Assembly (NCBI GenBank): GCA_002428405.1
Contig: DIWD01000068.1
Coordinates: 399 to 15,188, forward strand
DNA from: a bacterium UBA6115
Lineage (GTDB): Bacteria > Bacillota_A > Clostridia > Christensenellales > Aristaeellaceae
Reading direction: 5' to 3'
Length of the DNA: 14,790 bases
Shown: piece by piece, positions 1 through 7,085 of the stretch
How the letters are laid out: each line of letters begins with the position of its first letter
How positions within the stretch are numbered: the first letter of the stretch is position 1
Position numbers and translations under genes: made by a program
Notes under the pieces: generated by a model
The model's input: the letters and a program-made list of their open reading frames with translations, nothing else
The model's database searches: none
What the model was told of the DNA's origin: nothing

Positions 1-324
1 TTGATTGAATCGGCCAAGATGGACGGCGCCAGCGAGATGCGCGTGTTCTGGCAGATCGTCATGCCCAACGTCAAGCCCGCCTGGCTGACCCTCATTATTT
101 TCTCCGTCCAGGGGCTATGGAACAGCAGGGCCTCCACCGTTATCTATTCCGAGGCCAAGAAGACCCTGACCTACGCCCTGGGGCAGATACAGGCCGGCGG
201 CCTCGCGCGCACCGGACAGGCTGCCGCGGTCACCGTCATCATGATGCTGGTTCCGATCACCATTTTCATCCTGTCCGAAAGCAAGATCCTGGAAACGATG
301 GCCTCTTCGGGCATCAAGGAGTAG
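1..324 (+). CDS. Carbohydrate ABC transporter permease, MalG type (C-terminal fragment)
   Basis: The reading frame is open at the left edge, so only the last 107 residues of this inner permease subunit are visible. Codon 1 here is an internal leucine codon, not a start. The fragment opens in the cytoplasmic coupling loop: ESAKMDGASEMRVFWQIVMP (residues 3-22) is the EAA-type motif that docks on the transport ATPase, with the EAA core degenerate as ESA. Hydrophobic segments follow at about 25-40 and 75-95, matching the last membrane helices of the family. The tail SSGIKE resembles the STGIKE tail of the complete MalG-type permease ending at 7013, but the EAA loops differ clearly, so they are separate paralogues. 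The next gene starts 4 bp after its stop, and that gene's ribosome site lies inside this coding end. This is membrane transport of an unknown sugar; family assignment is secure, substrate is not. Confidence 0.9.
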   Translation: MIESAKMDGASEMRVFWQIVMPNVKPAWLTLIIFSVQGLWNSRASTVIYSEAKKTLTYALGQIQAGGLARTGQAAAVTVIMMLVPITIFILSESKILETMASSGIKE

Positions 325-328
325 CGGC

Positions 329-1843
329 ATGCGAGAAAAGCGGTTGCCTGGCTGTCACCTGCTTTACCGCAGGAACATGGCCCTGTTGCTTGTTTTTTTC
401 ATGCTGACGCCCGTCCTCCCTGCCGCCGCCCAGCTGGGCTCTGAGTACCAATACACCTACACCTATGACTATTGGGGTGATTTGCGCAGCTCGCCGGATG
501 CCTACCGGGTCTCCTCTGTGCTCTACAGCGCCGACCTGGGGCTTGAAAAACCCATCAGCAACCCGGGCAGCCTGTTTGTCAAGGGGAACACAATATACCT
601 CTGCGACAGCGGGAACAACCGCATCCTCCAGATCCGCCGGGATGGTTCTTCCTTTACCCTTGAGCGGGTGATTGACAGCTTCACAGGCATTTCCGGGCCT
701 GACCGGTTCTCTTCGCCGTCTGACGTGTTTGTGGCCAGGGAGGACGACCTGTTTATCTGTGATACGGAGAACCAGCGCGTCCTGAAACTGGACCGGAACC
801 TGAACCACCTGCTGACGATCACCAAGCCCATGGATGAGACCTTTGACCAGCGCCTTTCCTTCCTTCCGACCCGCATTGTGGCCGATGTGACCGGCCGCGC
901 CTTTGTCCTGGTGCGCAACGTAAACAAAGGGTTGGTAAAATTTGAAAACGACGGCAGGTTTACCGGATTCATCGGCGCCACGCCGGTAAGTTTCTCCGTC
1001 ACCGATCAGGTGTGGCGGCTCCTTTCCACACGGGAGCAGCGGGAGCAGCAGGCATCCTTTGTGCCCACAGAATATGACAATGTGTTCATCGATCCCAAAG
1101 GCTTCATCTATGCTGTGACCACGACTTTTTCCGAATATGATCTGATCTGGGATAAAGCGCGGCCCATCCGCAAGCTCAACGCAGTGGGGACGGATATCCT
1201 GGTCAAGAACGGCGAGTTCCCCCCCATCGGTGAAATCGACTGGGGAACAGCAGCCGGATACAGCGGTCCGTCAAAATTCTCGGACATCACAGTGCTGGAC
1301 AACGAGGTCTACATCGCCCTGGACAAAACACGCGGCAGGCTGTTTGGCTATGATGACCAGGGACGCAACCTTTGGGGTTTTGGCGGCTCGGGAAACATGA
1401 CGGGATTCTTCCGCAATGCCGCGTCCATCGAACATATCGGTTATGACCTGCTGGTGCTGGACTCGCTGGAAAACTCGATCACGGTATTTGAGCCCACAGA
1501 ATACGGCAGGCTGATTTACCAGGCGACAGAGCAGTACCAGCGCGGCGAGTACGCGCTCTCAGCCCAAAGTTGGAGCGAGGTGCTCAAGCAGAACGGTAAT
1601 TTTGAGCTGGCCTTCATCGGCGTGGGGCGCGCGTTGCTGCGGGAAGAGAAGTTTGAACAGGCCATGCAGTATTTCAAGCTGGCAAATGACGAGGATAATT
1701 ACTCAAAGGCTTTCCAGGAATACCGAAAAGACTGGGTTGAGAAGAACATCGCCTGGATGTTTGCCGTGCTGTTCGTCCTTCTGATCATACCGTTGGCAGC
1801 AGGAAGAATCAGACGCGTCAGAAAGGAGCTGGCGGAAGGATGA
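329..1843 (+). CDS. Secreted NHL-type beta-propeller/TPR protein with C-terminal membrane anchor
   Basis: The protein has 504 residues. Residues 1-34 look like a signal peptide (basic start, hydrophobic stretch 18-31, PAAA/Q cleavage area). The extracellular part holds NHL/SMP-30-like propeller strands: blades with the 'P-dV-V...-lyi-D-N-RVl-l' pattern are clear at about 76-105 and 127-155 and weaker at 318-345 and 362-387. Residues 393-452 form a TPR-like helical pair (GEYALSAQSW..., EEKFEQAMQYF). Residues 475-492 are a membrane helix followed by a basic tail (GRIRRVRK), so the propeller and TPR should face outward with the C-terminus inside. ATG 329 is preceded by AAGGAG at 316-321 inside the previous gene; Met17 (nt 377) is an alternative start. 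The stop overlaps the next ATG by 4 bp, indicating translational coupling to the YIP1 gene. Function is unknown. Such proteins are often labelled 'gluconolactonase' by propeller similarity alone, and I see no basis for enzyme activity. A role in sensing or scaffolding of glycans is only a guess. Confidence 0.75.
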   Translation: MREKRLPGCHLLYRRNMALLLVFFMLTPVLPAAAQLGSEYQYTYTYDYWGDLRSSPDAYRVSSVLYSADLGLEKPISNPGSLFVKGNTIYLCDSGNNRILQIRRDGSSFTLERVIDSFTGISGPDRFSSPSDVFVAREDDLFICDTENQRVLKLDRNLNHLLTITKPMDETFDQRLSFLPTRIVADVTGRAFVLVRNVNKGLVKFENDGRFTGFIGATPVSFSVTDQVWRLLSTREQREQQASFVPTEYDNVFIDPKGFIYAVTTTFSEYDLIWDKARPIRKLNAVGTDILVKNGEFPPIGEIDWGTAAGYSGPSKFSDITVLDNEVYIALDKTRGRLFGYDDQGRNLWGFGGSGNMTGFFRNAASIEHIGYDLLVLDSLENSITVFEPTEYGRLIYQATEQYQRGEYALSAQSWSEVLKQNGNFELAFIGVGRALLREEKFEQAMQYFKLANDEDNYSKAFQEYRKDWVEKNIAWMFAVLFVLLIIPLAAGRIRRVRKELAEG

Positions 1844-2523
1844 GCGGATACGCAAAGCCCGGAATCCACTTCAAGTGGGCCAGCCGTGAGTGGCGCGAAC
1901 ACTTCTTCAGCACGCTTCGCTACGCGCTGCATGTGATCGTCCATCCATTTGACGGTTTTTGGGACCTGACACGGGAGCATCGCGGCAGCATGCAGGCCGC
2001 CAACTTCATTGTATTTTTGGTCATGATGACACGGAACCTTCAGCTGCAGTACACCTCCTTCCTTTTCATGCGGGTCAACTGGTCCCGGGTGAATGTGTTC
2101 ACCGAGTGCCTTTCCATCCTGCTGCCCATTGGGATATGGTGCCTTGCCAACTGGAGTCTGACCACCCTGTTTGAAGGCAAGGGCCGCATGCGGGACATCT
2201 ACATCGGCACTGCGTACGCGCTGACGCCCTTCGTTCTCATCCAGCTTCCCCTCATCCTGCTGAGCAATGTTGTCACCGTGGAAGAAGGGGCGTTCTACAG
2301 CGTCCTGTCGGGTATTTCCATATTGTGGTGCGGGCTGCTGCTGATCTGCGCCATGATGATGATCCATGATTACTCCCTGGGAAAGACCCTGGCTTTCATG
2401 GTGATGTCGGTGTTTGGCATGCTGGTCATCATTTTTGTCATGCTGATGTTCTTTTCCCTCATCAGCGACGGCATCGCATACTTCATCTCCCTGTATAAGG
2501 AATTGAGCTTCAGGCTCTATTAG
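1840..2523 (+). CDS. YIP1-family integral membrane protein
   Basis: The protein has 227 residues with a cytoplasmic-looking basic and aromatic N-terminus (about 1-50) and hydrophobic segments near 52-68, 89-110, 124-146, 152-174 and 182-215. This fits the five-helix Yip1 domain of bacterial YIP1-family proteins. The family-like stretch NWSLTTLFEGKGRMRDIYIG (104-123) followed by TAYALTPF (124-131) is the part I rely on for the call. There is no signal peptide or catalytic motif. The gene starts within the ATGA overlap with the upstream propeller gene, and the downstream GTG start has its ribosome site in this gene's stop codon, so all three should be made together, probably in similar amounts. 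Bacterial YIP1 proteins have no settled function; a role as a membrane partner for the two neighbouring single-pass proteins is inferred from gene order only. Confidence 0.75.
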   Translation: MSGYAKPGIHFKWASREWREHFFSTLRYALHVIVHPFDGFWDLTREHRGSMQAANFIVFLVMMTRNLQLQYTSFLFMRVNWSRVNVFTECLSILLPIGIWCLANWSLTTLFEGKGRMRDIYIGTAYALTPFVLIQLPLILLSNVVTVEEGAFYSVLSGISILWCGLLLICAMMMIHDYSLGKTLAFMVMSVFGMLVIIFVMLMFFSLISDGIAYFISLYKELSFRLY

Positions 2524-2527
2524 GAGG
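2522..2527 (+). promoter_or_regulatory. Ribosome binding site fixing the GTG start of the DUF5696 gene
   Basis: AGGAGG overlaps the stop codon (TAG, 2521-2523) of the YIP1 gene and sits 4 bases before GTG at 2532. It supports the GTG start and tight translational coupling. Confidence 0.8.
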
Positions 2528-2531
2528 ACGC

Positions 2532-5108
2532 GTGAGAAAAAAGCCCGGCAAATGGATCCCGTTGCGCATCCTTGTTGTCCTGCTTCTGGCAGGCGGTATA
2601 GCCTTGCTGTTTTGGGCCCTGTACGGGCAGGGGGAGAATGGGTCCGGCCAGCGGGAGATCACGCCGCATTTCTATCAGGAAGAGCCCGGTGCGGTGTACG
2701 CGCTGGAGAACGAATGGCTCCGTTTTGAGATGGACGGGGACACGACACAGTTCACGGTGACAAACAAAGAAGACGGGCACATCTGGCGCTCAGTGCCTGA
2801 AGGCGCTGACAAGGACCCTCTCGCACTGGCCGGCAGCAAGAACCTGCTCCAGTCAACCCTGGCGCTCACCTACTCCACCAACAGAGGGGTCAGGACCCTA
2901 TATGATAACTATGAGTATTCCATCAGGAACCAGGTATATGAGATCCAGGCGGACGCGCAGCAGGTCAAGGTGAATTATACGCTCGGGCGCATCCAGCGCG
3001 CTTATTTTATCCCCAATGTCATCAGCCAGGAGCGGATGGATGGCTTTCTGGGCAGCCTGGAAAAGGCGCAGGTCCGGAAAATCCTTGATTCCTATCGGAA
3101 ATATGATCCCGCGAAATTGAATGACAACCAGAAGGAAACACTGTTGGCCCAATACCCGATCCTTCAAAACGGCACCATCTATGTGCTCCGTGATACTGCC
3201 AGGGACTTCCTGAAGGCGGAGTTTGAAGGCCTTTTCGCCCAGGTTGGCTACACCTATGACGACTACCTCATGGATCAGACAGGTTCCGGCGCGTCAGTCT
3301 CCAGCCAAAGCGCGGTTTTCAACCTCAGCGTGATTTACCGGCTGGAAGGCCGCGACCTGGTCGTGCAGGTTCCCATGGAAGAGATTGCCTATACAAATGA
3401 CTATCCTCCCATTCGCATAAATCTGCTGCCCAATTTCGGCGCGGGCGGCACCAGGGACGAGGGGTTCATGCTGGTGCCGGAAGGCGGCGGCGGCATCATC
3501 CGCTTCAACAACGGAAAAACAGCGCAGAACAGCTATTTCGCGAACATGTACGGATGGGATTATGCCAGCATCCGCTATGCCGTCGTGCATGAAACCAACG
3601 CGCGCTTTCCTTTCTTCGGAATGGTGAACAACCAGAGCGCTTTCCTGTGCATTTTGGAGGATCTTGCTTCCACCGCTTCCCTGACCGCGGATATCAGCGG
3701 GCGGGGAAACAGCTTCAACACCGCCAGCGCCAGCTATGCCCTGCTGCACTCGGATCCCTTCAATGTGACCGACAGGACCATTGAAACCATCTATATGTAC
3801 GAAACCTCCCTTCCAAAGGGCCGCATTATCCAGCGCTACCGTTTCCTTCCGACAGGGGATTATGTGGAACTGGCGAAGGCCTACCGCGGGTATCTGATGG
3901 AAAAGTATCCCGGGTTGCAGCCGCTTGATGATCAAACAGCGCCTGTCTGTGTGGAAATCATCGGGGCGATTGACAAGGTACAGCAGAAGGGCGGCCTGCC
4001 TGTCTCTTCCCCCGTCCGGCTGACTTCCTACCTGGAAGCCGCGGAAATGGTGAACGATATCTCCGCCTGGGCTGGCGACGGGCTTTATGTCCGCCTGTCC
4101 GGCTGGATGAACGGCGGCATAAAGCAGCGCGTCCTTTCCGGAATCAACCTGGTCAGCCAGTTGGGCAGCCCGGCTGACTTTAAGGCTATGTCAGAAAAAA
4201 TCAAAGAAAGCGGCGCGAGGCTTTACCTGAATGGCGTCACGCAGTTTGCGCTGGACAGCGGATTAATGGAAGGTTTCATCAGCCTGCGCGACGCGGCGCG
4301 CTTTACGACGCGCGAACAGGCCAGGCTGTTCCCCTATTCCAATATATGGTACGGGCTGATGGACTTTGAGGAACCCTATTACCTGCTGAAGCCAGATGCG
4401 GTTGAAACAATGACGCAGAACCTGGCAAGCGCGGCTAAAACCCGCTCAGCAGACGGTGTCGCTTTTGAAGACATCGGGCAGCTGCTCAGCGCGGACTATA
4501 ATCCCAAGAAAACAGTGACCCGCGAAGAAGCCATGCTGGCGCAGAAACAGTCATTGAGCCAGATTAAGGAAGACGGCCTGGGCATCATGATCCGGGGCGG
4601 GAACCTGTACGCGCTGGAGGAGGCGGACCTTGTTACGGATACTGATCTGGAAGGCGAACGCTACTCTATTTTTGACGACAGTGTCCCCTTTATCCAAATC
4701 GCCCTGCACGGATTGGTACGCTACACCGGAAAACCCCTGAACCTGTCAAAGGATTGGGAGCAGGAACTGCTCAGCAGCGCACAGCGCGGCGCCGGATTGT
4801 CCTTCACCTTTATGAAGGAGGGCCCTATCGTGCTGCAGGACACGGAATACTCCGCGTACTTCGGCGCCTCCTTTGATTTGTGGAAGGAAGACGCCAGACG
4901 CATCACCCGGGAATATCAGGAGAAACTCAGCGGTATCTTTGGCCAGGCCATCATCGGTTTCGAGCGCCTGCCGGGAGATCTCACAGTAACCAGCTATGAG
5001 GACGGCACACGCGTCGCGGTCAATTTCAGCCACGAAGAGCGCGAGCTGGAAGGCCGCGTCCTCCCTGCGAGAAGCTATGAAGTCATCCCCGGGGAGGTGA
5101 AACGATGA
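2532..5108 (+). CDS. DUF5696-type membrane-anchored protein with TIM-barrel-like C-terminal half
   Basis: The protein has 858 residues from a GTG start. A basic N-terminus (RKKPGKW) and a hydrophobic helix at about 11-31 act as an uncleaved anchor or signal, placing the rest outside. Residues about 55-100 (NEWLRFEMDGDTTQFTVTNK, then a 'GHIW' turn) look like the start of a beta-sandwich like those that precede glycosidase barrels. The middle is beta-rich with a glycine run near 318-322. From about 470 to 760, alternating helices and strands suggest a TIM barrel, with acidic candidates D641, E646 and D647 in DGVAFEDIG. The C-terminal 70 residues (VAVNFSHEERELEG) look like the small all-beta domain that ends many glycoside hydrolases. 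I recognise this as the DUF5696 family type, common in sugar-transport operons of Paenibacillus-like Firmicutes. No activity is established for the family as far as I know; an enzymatic or glycan-binding role is inference. Its stop overlaps the next ATG by 4 bp. Confidence 0.7.
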   Translation: MRKKPGKWIPLRILVVLLLAGGIALLFWALYGQGENGSGQREITPHFYQEEPGAVYALENEWLRFEMDGDTTQFTVTNKEDGHIWRSVPEGADKDPLALAGSKNLLQSTLALTYSTNRGVRTLYDNYEYSIRNQVYEIQADAQQVKVNYTLGRIQRAYFIPNVISQERMDGFLGSLEKAQVRKILDSYRKYDPAKLNDNQKETLLAQYPILQNGTIYVLRDTARDFLKAEFEGLFAQVGYTYDDYLMDQTGSGASVSSQSAVFNLSVIYRLEGRDLVVQVPMEEIAYTNDYPPIRINLLPNFGAGGTRDEGFMLVPEGGGGIIRFNNGKTAQNSYFANMYGWDYASIRYAVVHETNARFPFFGMVNNQSAFLCILEDLASTASLTADISGRGNSFNTASASYALLHSDPFNVTDRTIETIYMYETSLPKGRIIQRYRFLPTGDYVELAKAYRGYLMEKYPGLQPLDDQTAPVCVEIIGAIDKVQQKGGLPVSSPVRLTSYLEAAEMVNDISAWAGDGLYVRLSGWMNGGIKQRVLSGINLVSQLGSPADFKAMSEKIKESGARLYLNGVTQFALDSGLMEGFISLRDAARFTTREQARLFPYSNIWYGLMDFEEPYYLLKPDAVETMTQNLASAAKTRSADGVAFEDIGQLLSADYNPKKTVTREEAMLAQKQSLSQIKEDGLGIMIRGGNLYALEEADLVTDTDLEGERYSIFDDSVPFIQIALHGLVRYTGKPLNLSKDWEQELLSSAQRGAGLSFTFMKEGPIVLQDTEYSAYFGASFDLWKEDARRITREYQEKLSGIFGQAIIGFERLPGDLTVTSYEDGTRVAVNFSHEERELEGRVLPARSYEVIPGEVKR

Positions 5109-6013
5109 GCGTTTTGACCAGGAGGATGAGAACCATCCGATCGCGCAGGGCCCTTGCCGGCTATCTGTTTATCTCGCCGTTCATCATCGGCTTCCTGGCC
5201 TTTATGGTGCGGCCGATGATACAGTCTGTCATCATGAGCCTCAATGAGGTCACCCTCAGCGCGCAGACCGGCGTCACCCAGAAATATGTCGGGCTGGCCA
5301 ATTACATCTACGCTTTTACGGTGGACCCGGAGTTCAACCAGATGCTGGTGGACGAGATTGTGCGGATGGTCACCCACTCCCTGGCCACAATGGTGCTCTC
5401 CTTCATGATCGCGCTGCTGCTCAACCAGAAGTTCAAGGGGCGCATGCTTGCCCGGGCGATTTTCTTCCTTCCGGTCATCCTGTCCTCCGGCGTGCTGGTT
5501 GGGATCGAGACGGACAATTCCCTGATCATCGGCATGAAGGAGCTCATCCAGGAATCAAACGGCATCAATATCGGAAATACGCTGATGACCCTGCTGAGCG
5601 CTTCCGGGATCGCCGCATCGGCTTTGGATGTCGTTTATGAACTCATCAGCGCGGTATATGACATCGTGATGGCTTCGGGCATTCAGATCATCGTCTTCCT
5701 GTCCGGGCTTCAGACCATCCCCAGGAGCATGTATGAAGCCGCTGAAATGGAAGGTTCCTCCGCGTGGGAGAGCTTCTGGATGATCACCTTCCCGATCATC
5801 AGCCCCTTGCTGATTGTCAATATGATCTACACTATCATCGACTTTTTCATGAAGACAGACAATCAGATCATGGAAAAAATCCACGAGGAGATGTTCATCA
5901 ACCTCAATTACGGTTTGAGCTCCGCCTTGTCCTGGATTTATTTCACGGTCGCGATCGTGATGATCAGCATCAGCTCCCTGATCATTTCCAGGGGGGTGAA
6001 ACGCTATGAGTAA
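5105..6013 (+). CDS. Sugar ABC transporter permease, MalF/UgpA type
   Basis: The protein has 302 residues and about six membrane helices (near 17-39, 88-107, 114-134, 178-202, 228-248, 268-294). The typical opening ALAGYLFISPFIIGFLAF marks the MalF-like half of a carbohydrate importer. The ATPase-docking EAA loop is at 210-230 (YEAAEMEGSSAWESFWMITF), with the usual Asp-Gly of the loop changed to Glu-Gly. The loop after helix 3 (135-177) is longer and unlike the usual short 'W...G..N' segment of the family, so this is a divergent branch. ATG 5105 lies in an ATGA overlap with the DUF5696 gene and follows GGAGGTGA at 5092-5099. It overlaps the next permease by 8 bp. It should pair with that MalG-type subunit and use an ATPase encoded elsewhere. 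The family is secure; the transported sugar is unknown. Confidence 0.9.
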   Translation: MSVLTRRMRTIRSRRALAGYLFISPFIIGFLAFMVRPMIQSVIMSLNEVTLSAQTGVTQKYVGLANYIYAFTVDPEFNQMLVDEIVRMVTHSLATMVLSFMIALLLNQKFKGRMLARAIFFLPVILSSGVLVGIETDNSLIIGMKELIQESNGINIGNTLMTLLSASGIAASALDVVYELISAVYDIVMASGIQIIVFLSGLQTIPRSMYEAAEMEGSSAWESFWMITFPIISPLLIVNMIYTIIDFFMKTDNQIMEKIHEEMFINLNYGLSSALSWIYFTVAIVMISISSLIISRGVKRYE

Positions 6014-7013
6014 GCTTGAAACAACCGCCGGGAGAATGGGATTCTGGACACGCAACCGCAAATCCGGCGGGATCCTGCTGCGGCAGGGCATCCAGCAAAA
6101 AGCCGGCGGAATCCTGCGCGCGCTGATGCTCTTTGGCCTGTGCTTCCTGATCATCCAGCCGATCCTTGACAAGATCTCGGTCAGTTTCATGCAGGAGCGT
6201 GACCTGTACGACACAACGATCATTGTCGTCCCCAGACATCTGACCCTGGAGAACTTCAGCCTGGCTTCCCTTCTGATGAACCTGAACTCCTCGCTGCTCA
6301 ATACGGCCCTGATCTCCCTGCTGACCTCCGTATTGCAGATCATCGCCTGCACCCTGGCGGGATATGGCTTCGCGCGTTTTGAGTTTCCTTTGAAAAAGTT
6401 CTGGTTTGCCTGCGTCATCCTGGTCATCGTCATCCCGCCGCAAACCATTTCCTCAGCCCTGTACCTTCATTTCCGGTATTTTGACATCCTGGGGATCTTC
6501 ACGATGCTGACAGGGGGTCCTGTCAACCTCAAGGGCTCCTCGCTGCCTTACCTGATGCTTTGCGCCACGGGCATGGGGCTGAAAAACGGGCTGTACATCT
6601 TCATGATCAGGCAATACTTCCGCTCCATTCCACAATCCCTTGAGGAGGCCGCCTATGTGGACGGCTGCTCGACGTTCGGCACCTTCCTGCGCGTGCTGCT
6701 GCCCCAGGCCGTCCCGATCCTGGTCAGCTGCTTCCTGTTCTCTTTCGTCTGGCAGTGGACGGATGTGTTCTATACCCGCCTCTTCCTGCCAACCGCGAAT
6801 GTGATGTACCTTTCCGTCCGCCTGTCCGGCCTCGCGGAAAGTCTGAGGACCTACATGTCCACCCGAATGGGGATCACCTCCCCGCCTGTCGGCTATGTCA
6901 TGCAGATCATTTCAACAGGCGTGCTGATTGTTACAGCCCCGCTGCTGTTCCTGTACGCTTTCGCGCAGCGGTGGTTCATTGAAACCATCAGCTCAACCGG
7001 CATTAAGGAATGA
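6006..7013 (+). CDS. Carbohydrate ABC transporter permease, MalG/UgpE type
   Basis: The protein has 335 residues. A long basic, glycine-rich N-terminus (1-35) precedes six hydrophobic segments (about 36-52, 98-120, 131-155, 180-200, 237-258, 300-325). The EAA loop EEAAYVDGCSTFGTFLRVLL begins at E213 and is close to the consensus EAA---G. The protein ends in STGIKE, the same kind of tail as the truncated permease at the window start. It overlaps the MalF-type gene by 8 bp and is followed after 72 bp by a solute-binding protein gene, giving the canonical permease-permease-receptor set. No ATPase gene is in the window, which is normal for importers that share an MsmK/UgpC-type ATPase. Its length is slightly above the usual 275-300 because of the N-terminal extension. 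Confidence 0.92.
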   Translation: MSKLETTAGRMGFWTRNRKSGGILLRQGIQQKAGGILRALMLFGLCFLIIQPILDKISVSFMQERDLYDTTIIVVPRHLTLENFSLASLLMNLNSSLLNTALISLLTSVLQIIACTLAGYGFARFEFPLKKFWFACVILVIVIPPQTISSALYLHFRYFDILGIFTMLTGGPVNLKGSSLPYLMLCATGMGLKNGLYIFMIRQYFRSIPQSLEEAAYVDGCSTFGTFLRVLLPQAVPILVSCFLFSFVWQWTDVFYTRLFLPTANVMYLSVRLSGLAESLRTYMSTRMGITSPPVGYVMQIISTGVLIVTAPLLFLYAFAQRWFIETISSTGIKE

Positions 7014-7031
7014 CCTTTGTCCAGTTATCTT

Positions 7032-7056
7032 CCCGTTCCCTTGATTGGTGAACGGG
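7032..7056. repeat. Inverted repeat in the leader of the solute-binding protein gene
   Basis: CCCGTTC (7032-7038) and GAACGGG (7050-7056) form a perfect 7-bp inverted repeat around an 11-base centre, in the 72-bp gap before the binding protein. No T-run follows, so it is not a standard terminator. It could be an operator or an mRNA hairpin that raises binding-protein expression over the permeases. A TATAGA box at 7060-7065 could be a -10, but I see no convincing -35, so I do not call a promoter. Confidence 0.45.
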
Positions 7057-7070
7057 TGATATAGATAAGA

Positions 7071-7078
7071 AAAGGAGG
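7071..7078 (+). promoter_or_regulatory. Strong ribosome binding site of the solute-binding protein gene
   Basis: AAAGGAGG is a near-perfect anti-16S match, 7 bases before ATG 7086. It fits a highly translated receptor. Confidence 0.8.
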
Positions 7079-7085
7079 ATCTGGT

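Noticed and set aside
329..1843. Gluconolactonase annotation for the NHL protein
   Set aside because: The similarity is to the propeller fold only; I see no metal-ligand pattern of SMP-30/gluconolactonase, and the TPR plus anchor do not fit that enzyme.
2063..2073. Near match (one mismatch) to the inverse 11-mer motif, inside the YIP1 gene
   Set aside because: It is within coding sequence and imperfect, so it is expected by chance and not counted as a regulatory copy.
5555..6448. 297-codon open frame on the minus strand across the two permease genes
   Set aside because: It spans the junction of two well-supported plus-strand genes and encodes an Arg/Asp-rich product without motifs.
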